Below, one piece after another: positions 34,214-45,316 of a stretch of 64,000 bases of DNA. The first letter of the stretch is position 1; each line of letters begins with the position of its first letter. Below the pieces are notes generated by a model that made no database searches, was not told the DNA's origin, and was given only the letters and a program-made list of their open reading frames with translations. A program made the position numbers and the translations under genes. Source of the DNA: Narthecium ossifragum (Eukaryota; Streptophyta; Magnoliopsida; Dioscoreales; Nartheciaceae); NCBI GenBank assembly GCA_963920575.1, contig OY986974.1:1798001-1862000 (forward strand). Direction: 5' to 3'.

Positions 34214-35089
34214 ATGAGCGGGTGGTCGGCTCGACTGGTTAGGATTCTGCTGGCCGTTCTCGGATTCGGATTTCTTCTCTCCTTGGATTTCCACTGTAAG
34301 CGTCCACAACTTGGGATGCTCTATATCTTAAGACATTCTTCTTCCAAAAGTTCCTTCTTTTATCCCTGTTAGGCCACCATTGAGGTCTATATTTCACACC
34401 AAGAAGGAAAGTTGAAAACCCTGTAGGATTTGTAGTCTTGTCCTTATAATGCATCAGATCCGACACGTTTGGTTGGCTTTTGGTCTTGCTGTGCTCTAGT
34501 GGCATTTTGGTAGATATTTTGCAATACAATGGGCGATTGTTTTTGCTCTCATGCACGCCTTTCTCTGTTCACAGCTGCTCATGGTCGTGTCGCTATTCAG
34601 CAAGCCAAACCGGCCGCTGTCGATGTCGATCGGACGGCCATGCGCAGCCGCTCTGCGCCAGGTAAGATCAGACGGCTAATTCCAGCCCTTCACTTCAAAA
34701 CTACAATTTACTCATCCGTCTGATCACGATCTAAAGGTGGAGCCGAAGCGACGCCGTCGAGGGTGACAGAGCGGATGGGGGACTGGTGCACCCGCGAGGA
34801 CGTGGCGGTCTACCAAGGAGCCACGTCGCCACTGCCGAGCGGGATCCCCACGTACACCGTGGAGATCCTCAACGTGTGCGTGTCGGGGTGCGCCGTCGGT
34901 GACATCCACGTGAGGTGCGGGTGGTTCAGCTCGGCGCGTCTTATCAACCCCAGGGTTTTCCGGCGTGTGGGCTTCGACGACTGCCTCGTCAACGATGGCG
35001 CCGCCCTCCGCCCCGGCCAGAGCCTCTCCTTCCAGTACGCCAACACCTACCAGTACCCTCTCGACGTCGCCTCCGTATCCTGCTCCTAG
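34214..35089 (+). CDS. TPD1-like secreted cysteine-rich protein
   Basis: TPD1 (rice TDL1A/MIL2) is a small secreted ligand for the EMS1/MSP1 receptor kinase that fixes tapetum fate in anthers. Three exons keep frame: 34214-34295, 34575-34661 and 34737-35089, giving 173 residues. Exon 1 encodes a signal peptide (LVRILLAVLGFGFLLSL). The mature domain in exon 3 has six cysteines (DWCTRED, NVCVSGCAVGDIHVRCGWF, DDCLVNDG, SVSCS). It also carries the family phrases VYQGATSPLPSGIPTYTVEI and FQYANTYQYPLDV. A polyadenylation-type AATAAA follows at about 35113. Several TPD1-like paralogues exist in plants, so a tapetum role is likely but not shown here. Confidence 0.9.
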
Positions 35090-35356
35090 TACATTGTTAC
35101 GTACGAGTACTATAATAAAAGGATTATGTATGGGTTTGTAACTTTGTACATATAGTTCTACTGACTACGTATAGTGTTGACTCATAATAAGCCTTGTAAT
35201 ATTGAAACAAAGTTCTTGGTTTCTTTTTGTGAAGTCTTGTCGAAAACATACCAGTAACACGCATCCGATGCAAGTTGTTCTAATGTTCTATGATGAAAAA
35301 CTCTACAACATATCTACCATGATTTCAGGATATCTTTAGGTGTTTCTTGGGAGGAT

Positions 35357-38300
35357 CTATCTACAGGTATGATCAGGTTGCTGCAGTGATTTGTATAGTA
35401 CCAGAGTGACGCACTTGGCTTTGAACCTGCGAGCAGCACCGAGGGCTACAACAGGGGTTCCAGTCTTTGTTTTCTGGATGTATAGATGGTTCAGCACAAC
35501 GTGCTGGGGCCTCGCAAGGGATGAGTGGCTGTCTACATGAGACGGGGTGTCGAGAAGGGTGGGGAAGAGTTGGGGAGGGACCAGTGGTGGCTCTTTTGAG
35601 TAGTCTTCTGAGCATGGAGGCCAGTTGTTGTAGCTTGATTCCGGCGATAGGGGTGGCTCAAAACCAGCAATGCTGCCCAGGTCTTCAGGAACGAAATCCT
35701 GCAACATTGAGAAGACAATCTCCAGTAAACATAAGAATTGTCTTAAAAGAGGATAAACAAATGGTGGTAGAATAAGAATGTTAATTATAATCCCGTTCTG
35801 ACTACGAAAGTACTATTTCTAGAGGACATTCACGGCCAGTGAATCAAGGAATGCAGGTGCATCTATGGGGCACAAAAGGTTGATATACTCCTGCCCAAGT
35901 CTACAACAGAGATGCATGTTAGAAAGAGTTACCTGCAGATCTAGAATGTTGAACACATTTCCCATTTCATCATGCATCCAAGGCAAATCAGGAGCATACT
36001 TCGGCTCTCTGTCGACAATAAATCTGTACTGGTATACACCTGATGGAAGAACTTTCATAATTGTGAAGTCCTTGCCAGACTTTTGCAAGCGTTTCCTGAA
36101 GTAGAAATCACCAGTACAAATGAATTGTTTAATTATCATCTACTAAGTTTACCAGGTTCCAGTTCATGAAAGAAAACAGAAGACGTGCAAGTTTAAGGAG
36201 TTTCTTGAATATCAGTACTTTGTCTTCCAATTATCCCAGGATCCTTCCACAGCGACTTCCTTACCACCATGGTTCCATGTAATCATTGTGGGAATTCCTT
36301 GTTCGAACAGTGTATCCTCATCAGTTGAGTTTTGCATCCATGCATCAATTGGTGGGTGCATCTCATCGAGTCTCGGCAATGGAGCCATAGGTGTCTGCAA
36401 AAACAGGACAATTGTAAGATTAGTAGGTTTAGCGTTCTATCAGCAACAAAAAAACTAGATTAATTGGTTCTGTTAACAGCTATCATAGTTTGTAGTAGCC
36501 CTGTAGTACAAGGTAGAACACTCTCATAGTACCCTACAAATGGGACAAATGGGGCTAATTGACTAATCCCTTCACTAACTAAAATGTAGGCCCTTCCAGA
36601 CCTCAAGCATTTGCTATGTGAATACCAGGTCATTGCTTTGATTATTATTCTTCCTTGAGGAATGTGTTTGATCTCCTATCTAATAATCATAGTTCAAAAA
36701 CAAAAGCTTCTCATTGGCAAAGAATGTCAGAAGCTACCCGTTGAAGCTCACTACATATGAAAACCAAAAGCATACCTTTGGAGATTTTACATTCAAAAAA
36801 GGTGAAGAACTGGCAAAGGAAAAAACTATTATGGCATCATCAACAAAGGCAATACAAAGGATGCAACTACTACGACAACTGCTGGAAGACCACGCATATG
36901 CAAGGAAGTCGAGTGAACATAGGGAGCTTCAATGATGTATATTAAGTTGCAAACATGTGAGGAGTATAGAACAAGTCAAGAGCTAAGAAATAATACTATA
37001 CACAAGAAAACTCATTGTAATAAGTCAAAAAGAAATGATTGGATAATTAGTTTTTTTGGTTTTAAATATGACTGTAACATCCCAAAAACAGGTTGAACTT
37101 GGATCAATTTGTAAATGCCGAGATAGTAAAACTATAGGTACAAAGGAATCTGAGAAGCTATGTGCATTAAGAAAGTGTTAATGACTTCGATTATGAATGT
37201 GTACATTAAGATGCTTCAGATTTAAAAGCCTCAAAGGCCAGAAGAAAGATACGAATACTTCTACGTACAGGTAAGTGGAGCATTTCAGGCTCAAAGTAAC
37301 TATTCTAAAGCTAAATTTTAGATCTCGAAGTGGAATAGAAGAAGCAACACGTATGGTCCAAAAGGTTTCTGATGTCCTGTGGAGAAAAACACTCTCATTG
37401 CAAGCGAGAAAAAATTATAAAATGTCTCGTCGTCATAGCTGTCATGATTGTTGTCTGTCATCACAAAGCAAGCTTTTGCACCTGATAAACTAAAGACATC
37501 AGTGAGGCCCATTAACAAACACTGAGACAACGAAACAAGGATTGCTAGCCTAACCACAATTATTACCAACAAGACTTCCCACTTAGCAGAAACTAGCACA
37601 TGTTTGTCCGATATATGCATTACCAAAGCTTGCACTTCCGAGAGTATCTAATTCACGCATCACAGATTAACAAATCAATTGTAAACATGTTGCTGGGCAT
37701 TGGGATGCCTTGAATTCTATCACCGGCTCGACTATGACACACTACGCATAGCCGTATGGGGGTTGACCTTGCTGGTCAGGTCGCCAGGAGTACGAGGCCC
37801 GACGACCCCTGAAAACTAAACAAATTTTAGGATTTATTTTAACGGATCAGGCTTATTTTGCCTTTAGACCCGACCCGAATTAGGTTAGGTATGAAGGAGT
37901 ATAAATACTCATGTAACATTGGGTTAGAGTTAAAGATAAGACATGTTGGAGCGGCTGTGAGATTGAGAGATTTGTAAGCCCTGCTCTGCATAATGAAAGA
38001 AAGATGATCTCTCTCCCCGTGGACGTAGGCATTTTTGCCGAACCACGTAAATCTTGTGTCTACGTGTCTTTTTCTATTTCCATTTTCCTTTTACTGTGTG
38101 TGGTTGCCCTCGCTTGAAGGTGTTTTTTGCCGACACATGTAGGTTCTTGTTTGGTACCTCCCATTTGCTCCTGGAAAATAAATTCCAGTGTTCTTTACAC
38201 TTTCTATATTCCATACGTTCAAGTTAGTTGAATTACATTCTCATCAATTTAAAAGCTAATTCCCCATATTTTAAACTAGATATAGGGTCCCTACTTGAAC

Positions 38301-38737
38301 TACTCCAGCAAAATAAACTTATAAAAGATAGACAAAAAGATGGTAAAAATAAGAAAATTCATCAAACAGTAGCAGTACATAGCCCACATGAGCAGTAAGC
38401 AAAGCACAAAAACCAAAGCCAAACTCATTCCATCATACACTTTAGTAGCTTTAAGAGAGCACGAGAAAGCAAGCAAATCTTGAGCTTGATGTTAATCAAG
38501 TTGTCACCGTGAAACAAATCAAACATAAATAAATCAGATTAGTTTCTGAAACAACTAAATGGGCAGAAACAAATCTTGGAAAAAGAGAACTTGAGAGATT
38601 ACCTGAGGGGTGAAGAGCAGAGGTGACTGAGCCGCCCCTCTGGGGCTATTCGGCGGGCTTTGCCCCATCAAGTCCGGCGAACTCTCCATCCCCTCCGCCT
38701 CTCCCCCTCCCTCTCTCACACTACTAACATTACCCAT
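35357..38737 (-). CDS. KINB: SnRK1 regulatory beta subunit (GAL83/AKIN beta type)
   Basis: The beta subunit scaffolds the SnRK1 energy-sensing kinase and guides its location. Four exons keep frame: 38603-38737, 36219-36394, 35933-36095 and 35357-35698, giving 271 residues. The protein starts MGNVSS, a good N-myristoylation site. The AMPK-type carbohydrate-binding module spans about residues 78-155 ([21 protein letters not shown], then [16 protein letters not shown]). The C-terminal ASC domain binds the kinase and gamma subunits (EPPLVPPQL..., [24 protein letters not shown]). Plant KIN beta1/beta2 have this full layout, while beta3 lacks the N-terminus and the module. The first intron is 2.2 kb and carries a solo LTR. 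Confidence 0.93.
37691..38135. mobile_element. Solo LTR (probably Copia) in the SnRK1 beta intron
   Basis: The 445-bp unit starts TG (TGCTGGGCATTGGG) and ends CA (TTTGCCGACA). It is flanked by a perfect 5-base duplication, CATGT (37686-37690 and 38136-38140). It contains a TATA-like TATAAATAC near 37898. It also has the phrase CGTGGACGTAGGCA...CCGAACCACGTAAAT, common near the 3' end of plant Copia LTRs. No internal retrotransposon region remains, so this is a solo LTR. Confidence 0.88.
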
Positions 38738-40678
38738 CTAGTCCCCTCCAAGCCCCCCGCCCCACCAAAAAAGAAAAGAAAAAAAGAACAGAGATCGAGA
38801 ATCAAAAACCACCCACCCACTGTGAATCAACAACGCACACCCCACAAACCCCTCAAAAACGGCGTTTTGAGGACCAGAGAGAGAAATGGGGAGCCCTAAT
38901 ATATGGACAAAGAACCAAGAAAACAACGAAAGCTTTACCTCTAGAAGCACTTCAAGGATGGAAACCACCCACCCCAACTCATGAAACTTCCCCAACTAGG
39001 AGTGCTCATCTGGGGATTCAGGTGTTGGTGGTGCCCAAGCTCCTCCATTTCCTCCTTTTTTTTGGCATAAAAACCCAAGAACAAACAAGCAAACAAAAAA
39101 AAAGCTACTTTATTTTTATCTTTCCTCAGTCCTCTCCAATGAGCTTGGAAGATCCCATTCCCAAGTCATCATAGCTCTCTCTCTCTCTCTCTGGCTCTTT
39201 TTTTTTTTTCAAATATCTTGGACTAACTCGAATTTTTGTCTAGAGGCAATCATGTGTCAAGTATGTGACCCAAAAACATGACACGTGTCACGTAAAACGG
39301 GTCTGAGTCCCACTTAAAATCGATATGTTTGTGGCTAGAACTGGGGTTTGCTGTTGTGGGCAGCGTGGGTGATCGGACTGGGGGGTGACGAGATCTTTAA
39401 TAAAAGAGCGGAAAAGGAGTTTGACTCCGAGGTTGCGGGGGCCCACCGAGATGAGAACCTGATATTTTTAAGGCCTACTCCCTTCTAGGCGGTGGGGTTC
39501 GCTTTCTTGGTCCCTTTTGTCCGTGAGCGTAGCATTAATACTATTAAAAAATCCCAGCGGCTCTCCCGACCGTTGAACTCGTTAACAATCAGACGGTCGG
39601 TATCACCTGATGGAAGACGGTGGTCCTGCGAGCGAGATGGGCGGCATCTATAGACTATAGGTGTGGGTGGGGCCCAACGATTGGGCTCATCGTGTCAGGA
39701 ATCGAGGGGTGTGGACCGACCGATCGCGTCGAATGGGGTAGGGAAACGTGGCCGGAAAGTGAAAGAGTGGGAATAAAGGAGATGACGTCGGAGTCGGAGA
39801 TGGGACGCCCGATGGGAATCGGACGGTGGGGCCTCGTCCTCCACTTTGGGGAGCCGCGATTGGGGGAGATTCACCGGCTTTTGGGTTTCGGGTTCCGGTT
39901 CCGATTCCGGGCGGAAGTCGGTGGTGGGGACTAATGCTTTAATTAACGTTGGATACATTAATTAACATTGCATAGTCACATTAATTACTCTGATTTGATT
40001 TGTTTTTTAAAGGTTGGATATGGTCAAAATTGATTTTTTTTTTTTATAGGACCCCCGTGATTATGACATCAAACTAACAATGCTTGCGTTTGCAACGCCG
40101 ACATGCATATTTGAAAAATCTAAAGAGGCTTTTTTTTTTTTTGCCGAAAAAGATAAACTTCGATACCTATATTTAAAAAGAAAAAAAAAACTTCTGATTT
40201 TATACATATAAAAAATTAGGAAGGAATTTTTAGACTCAAGTTTTCGGGTGCAATTATTGAACATTGATTTGGGTTGGAATCTAACTACGTTTTGGCTGGG
40301 CCAAACTCAGGTCCAACCCAAGGCCCAACTGGTAATGATTGTAGTCTTTTGGGCTTGGAAGTCCACTAACTATTACGCGGTCCGAGTCATTTGGGCTGGT
40401 CTTAGACCTCTTCGGGTTAAAAAGCTAGCTGAGCTGATAAAAAAGACTCTCAATTTATATGTTTATATTATATACTAACACACTGGAAAAAAACCAAGAG
40501 AGGAAATTAACATGTTACTTCTAATCTATAAGGTTACATAAACACCAATAGCATAATCCATAACCATAACACTTGCGAAGATATGGCAAACTTACTGGCG
40601 TATAATGTACATATGATGAGCCACATCAAAGTTAATTATATCAACCATATGATATAATCTTTAGCTTCACCTGGACAT
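38738..40678. other. Intergenic, 1.9 kb
   Basis: The left part holds the 5' leader of the SnRK1 beta gene and a (CT)n tract near 39177. A G/C-rich block at 39350-39940 is open on both strands for about 100 codons but shows no family motif. The remainder is A/T-rich. Confidence 0.5.
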
Positions 40679-42233
40679 CTATTCATCTTCCATCCTCAAA
40701 CACTGCCTGCGAGGAAATATACTTGGGTGACGCAGTCTTATAGCACCGGTGCTATACACACGGATGCTGTTTCCGATCGACGACAGCGTTATCTCCTTCG
40801 ATACGTAGCTCGAGAACCGTCGACACGATGAGTTCTCCGGTACGTCCAGAACCCTAACCATGCAGGCCTCCTCCATACCTGGGATTGCATGCAGCTGAGA
40901 AGGAAGGTCTATCACGAACTCCCCGTATTCATCTGTTGTTCCAGTCACCCAGCTCATCTTATTTTTGCCTTCAGTCTTGCATGCCACAGCAATCTTAGCA
41001 CCTTCAAGTTAATCAATCACAGCCACCTTCATATGTATGCATGATACTTAAAATTTAACCATGAATTATGAAAACTACATGAAGTTTAAGAGTAATATTC
41101 ATTAATCTAGGTATTCGAACCATCATTTTTGTATGTTATCAATTAAATTTATGGCATGGTTTTCCTCCGTAGAGTTTAATTATTGTCATCTTGGCGTGAA
41201 AGAACGAATTAACTCCTGATCAGCAATTAATTACAAATTAGTTGCACCTACTTCACCTGAATACTAAGTTCAAGATTGTGTCCAACACTCACTCCAACGC
41301 CTTTAGTGTGAATGTCGTAACATAATTATTCATCATCAATGCATGTTACATGATATTGAGAAAATAAATAAGCTGTGATTTCTTTGTATTTTTCAGAATA
41401 TTAAAGTGAAATTAAATGGCAGTGGATTAATTAAAGTAGTTGCAAAATTTCTCTAAAAATCAAGAATGTAATAAGTAAGTGCATATGGTCATGTCTCTTG
41501 TCAGCACAATTATGACTTTATTATGAGGCAAGAGCATAAAGCAAGGACTAAGTTCACAAGTCATTATCATGAATCACCTTTATCTGCAAGCATCTCTAAA
41601 ATGTTAGCAAGTCATGCTTAGATCTTACTCTTATGCGACCCTTTGCCACCAATTGACACAGACCAACCATCTGATATATATATAAATATATAAGTTGGCC
41701 ACATTTGATCGCCTAAGAAACGAACTAAACAAGCCATACTCAAAATTTGGAGAAGTACTTAAACAAATTCAAATATCAAAGAGCTTTCTTCTAAGCCGAT
41801 AAAGCTAGCTCATTGTTTCATCCAATATTCTAATTATCTTCTACTATATATCTAACAAAACTTTTAGCGTAGGCGTACATGTTATATAAAAGACTCGTAA
41901 CAGGATCAATGAATCAAAGTATACTGAAATGATAAAAAAAAGTACCAAAGTTTCAGAAGCAACTGTTTCTGGAAAAAAAAGGTTGAAGTAAAGACGCAAA
42001 CCGGCGACCGTTGAAGTACGAAGAATGCCGCCTCTCTTCAAGCATGCATCGCAGAGGAGCGTGCCGGTGACGAGGACCGATGAGAGCCTATCCTCGCCGT
42101 AGCCAGCCAAGCGCACGAGCTCCTCTCGCGAGAGCTGCATGGGCAACTCCGCGGTCGCCGGAGACACCAGGAGGAGGAGGAGGAGGAGCAACATTGGCAT
42201 GCACAAGGATGACCTTCTCTGGAATTCCTGCAT
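40679..42233 (-). CDS. Pollen Ole e 1 allergen/extensin family protein
   Basis: Two exons keep frame: 42002-42233 and 40679-41001, with a 1-kb intron, giving 184 residues. The N-terminus is a strong signal peptide (MLLLLLLLLVSPATAEL); ATGs at residues 1, 12 and 14 are all possible starts. The mature part has the Ole e 1 pattern: VTGTLLCDACLKRGGIL, GAKIAVACKTEGK, the turn TGTTDEYGEFVIDLP, then EEACMVRVLDVP, SSCRRFSSYV and a final Cys. This family is secreted to the cell wall and has roles in pollen or root growth; the precise role is unknown. The name reflects family membership, not proven allergenicity. Confidence 0.88.
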
Positions 42234-42319
42234 CTATTTTAGCTGGCTTGTTTGGTTAGCTTGATTAGATGAAGGAGGTGAACCTATGTAATAGTCATAG
42301 ACTCATAGAAGCCATGGTC

Positions 42320-42329
42320 TATATATATG
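42320..42329 (-). promoter_or_regulatory. Putative TATA box of the Ole e 1 gene
   Basis: On the minus strand ACATATATATAGACC lies about 90 bases upstream of the ATG at 42233, a reasonable core-promoter position. Confidence 0.45.
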
Positions 42330-42333
42330 TACA

Positions 42334-43401
42334 TGGCTCGCTTGGTGTGTCAGCTATGGAGCTGCCTACTTTGACAACAACCTTGACTTCCTCCTAAATT
42401 AATTACACTATTTAGGAGATGCATCTTTCCTTTTTGAGATTAGGGTGTGGAATTACTTAATCATCCTCCACCTTGTTAGCCTTTAATTATGGTGGTTATT
42501 TAACAATATCAAGTGCTAAATTACCATTTACCCCCCAACGCAAGCCTATAGAAGGCATTAAGTTAATCATCTAGATTACATTTTAATCTGCGCAATTATG
42601 TTAAAGGTTTTCCTTCTTCTTTTTTATTTAAATTTTATGCAAAAACCTCCTTATCTTATAGCTATATTGTGAAAATCCTCCGATGTTATTGGTACTTGCA
42701 TTTTGCCCCCGCTCATTTGTTTTCGTCATAACCCACCCCCCATAGGTTAAGTTTGCACCCAAGGAAATGAAAACTTTTAAACTATTCTGTTATAACAAGA
42801 TTAGAGGACATAAATGTCCCTATTGCAGTCTTATTCTCATACTAAATGTGAATTCGATCAATGTAAACTAATCGACCAATTAAGGATAGTTTGGTCACTA
42901 ATTATTTCTAGAATGGGTTAAAATAAGCATGCTTAATTTGATTTTGAAAAGAATTCATGTCAGGGGCAATTTCAGGGGCAATTTTTGTTGAAGATTTTTT
43001 AAATAAATTCAGGATTTTTTTTTTGATGAATAGACATCTAATCATGAAGCATCCATTCACGAAAAGACACCTATTCATAAGGCTTTATTTTATGTGAAAA
43101 TATATCTTTTCATGAAACGTCATATATTCATAATTATATCTTCATGTTTAAACATGAAAATGCTTCTTTTCAATAGGGTTCATGGATATTAAAATCATGA
43201 AGAAGTATCTTTTCAAAGGCACCTCTTCATGTGGTAACTACCTCCCTTTAATTATATATAACCCTAATGTCAAATCCGAACGTGCTTTTGGAATTCATCC
43301 AAAATTAGCATCTATTTGTAACGACCCCGCCCTTCTACACAATACTGTCCGCTTTAGATCACCCATTTCGCAACCACTCCAATGCAAATATGTTTAATTT
43401 A
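42334..43401. other. Intergenic, A/T-rich
   Basis: No gene seen. Variants of 'cttttcatgaa / attcatga' recur at 43020-43220. From about 43318 ('tgtaacgaccccgccc') the sequence becomes retrotransposon-like. Confidence 0.5.
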
Positions 43402-43858
43402 GAGTTTTCTGACAAAATCATTGTCATTACTGCTTTAAAACGCGTTGTGTTATAAAAGGTGATTAACATAAATATAGATATATCCCCGATCTACACGTAG
43501 ACGTTGTGGGATTGCTTTCTCGGCCATTCGACTCAATCAGATGCCCCCAAGGCGAATACCATCGTCAAGATGCTGCATCCACACAATCCACCCCCTTGGA
43601 GGATCTCATAATCAAGTTCTTACGAAATCACTATCATATTCACGGCTTTAAATCGCGTTGTATTATAGAAGGCGACTAACATAAATATAGATATGTCCCC
43701 AATCCACACTCAAGCGTTGTGGGATTGCTTACTCGGCCATCTGACTCGGTCATATCCCCCCAAGGTGAATACGACGGCCCAGCGCCCTCCCCAAGGCAAA
43801 TACCACCGTCAAAATGCTTCGGATCCATACAATCCACCCCCCTTGGAGGATCCTCACA
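43402..43858. repeat. Two adjacent copies of a retroelement-derived repeat
   Basis: Copy 1 (about 43402-43608) and copy 2 (about 43613-43858) share this order: 'atcactgtcat'-like start, 'ggctttaaatcgcgttgt', 'gaaggcgactaacataaata', 'cgttgtgggattgctt', 'tcggccat' and 'ccacccccttggaggatc'. A third copy lies at 47868-48076. Confidence 0.85.
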
Positions 43859-45310
43859 ATCCATCCCCTTAGGAGGCCCAGTGCCTTCGCTGACACAATT
43901 TCCGATTGGATATTGGCTCTGAAATCATTTATAACGCGCTCCTCCCACACAATACTGTCATGCAAGTTGGGGTTTTTATGTCAAATTGACACAATACTAT
44001 ATCTATTAGACCCTATTGGCCGAGCCTTACGTAGGCTTTGTGGTGAACCATGCCCCCCCGGGGGTGATCTCTAGTTTAATTAAGGTCGAAGGTGTGCCGC
44101 CTTTTTTATGTTTGTTATAATACTTGTTAGATGCCGAATGTGTGCCGTTGTTGAATGTCTAATTGAATGAATAACTTGGATGTCTAGCCTTAAAGAGGCA
44201 TAGTTGGTTATGTCGTATTTAGTCCTTACCATACCTTATACCTTGTCTACCAGTTTTAGCATGCTATGAGCTATACTTAGCCCTTATATGGTGAAGCGAC
44301 ATGTTGTCGAATGCTTAGCCAAATCCATGATATGATATCCGTAATTCGTTATATGCATGGCTAATAGCATGTGTGGCTAATAGTATGCATGGTTTGGTTT
44401 CCCTGGTTGTGGAATGCTTTGTTGATAGCATGTGTGGTTTTGTTGTCTTGCATTGTTGGTATGCCTCGCATGTTGGAATACTATTGAGCCTTTGGGGGCG
44501 TAGATGGTTGTTATACCATGTGTATTCTGGTGTGGAATGGCTTGGAGGTAGACTCATGAGGAGCAGATGATTATATGTGACCTTGGTTTTGCGTAATTTG
44601 GATGCTTGTGAACCGTTAGTGGGTTGGTAATAATATTTATGTTATGCTCTATACCTTATTAGCCTCTTTTATATTGTATGTCTTAGTTCTTTACTATGTT
44701 TCATTATTAGCTCTCAGTTGGTATGTTGTGTGATATGCTTGATTTGTATGATGAAATGTCATATAAAGACACATAGTCTAATTGATTGTATTGGCTCATG
44801 CATAATGTTTGCATTAGAGACATTCAGGGTTAGGATGCGGGCGATGGGAGTATCGCCGATCTGGGGATTTCGGGTAGCCCTAGGACCGGGGTTTGGTTAG
44901 TTGAGGCTTAGGGCGTGATTGTTATCATCTGATCATGTTTGCTATCATTTGAGATTGTTGTGTAGTCGACCTTGGATCTTTGTATGTTTGGAGGTGTAGA
45001 AGTCGTGTCGGTTTTCCCGACGCCAAGTGCCAGGGTAGTTGTCGATGTCCCTGACTTGCATCTCCGTACGAGGGGTGGTTAGGTGATGAGGGTCAGCGAT
45101 GAGTGCAGCGGCGATATGTGAACCCTGTGTCCGTACCTGTAGAGGATCATCCCCCTTGTTTCGCTGTTGGGAGAGGGTGACCTGTGAGGACCTGTCCCTC
45201 CATTCCTGGGTCGACCGCCTGGGTCAGGCCCGTGGCTCGTTGTGGACCACAAGGGCAATTTGGTAAATTGCACCTCGTCGGCTTATTTTCACACCCGCGA
45301 ATGCACACAC
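43859..45310. mobile_element. Old LTR-retrotransposon-like sequence
   Basis: It has no long open frame. The block at 44830-45180 ('tagccctaggaccggggtttgg', 'gtcgtgtcgg') is a diverged relative of 46777-47000 inside the adjacent solo LTR. The sequence just right of that LTR (47636-47780: 'tttcccttcatttctgtgtc...agtagaatcttactga') resembles 47205-47260 inside it. So the younger LTR landed inside an older relative. Confidence 0.6.
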
Positions 45311-45316
45311 TGACCT

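Noticed and set aside
39620..39958. Open frames of about 100 codons on both strands
   Set aside because: G/C-rich sequence lowers stop frequency; no motif, splice site or family resemblance was seen.
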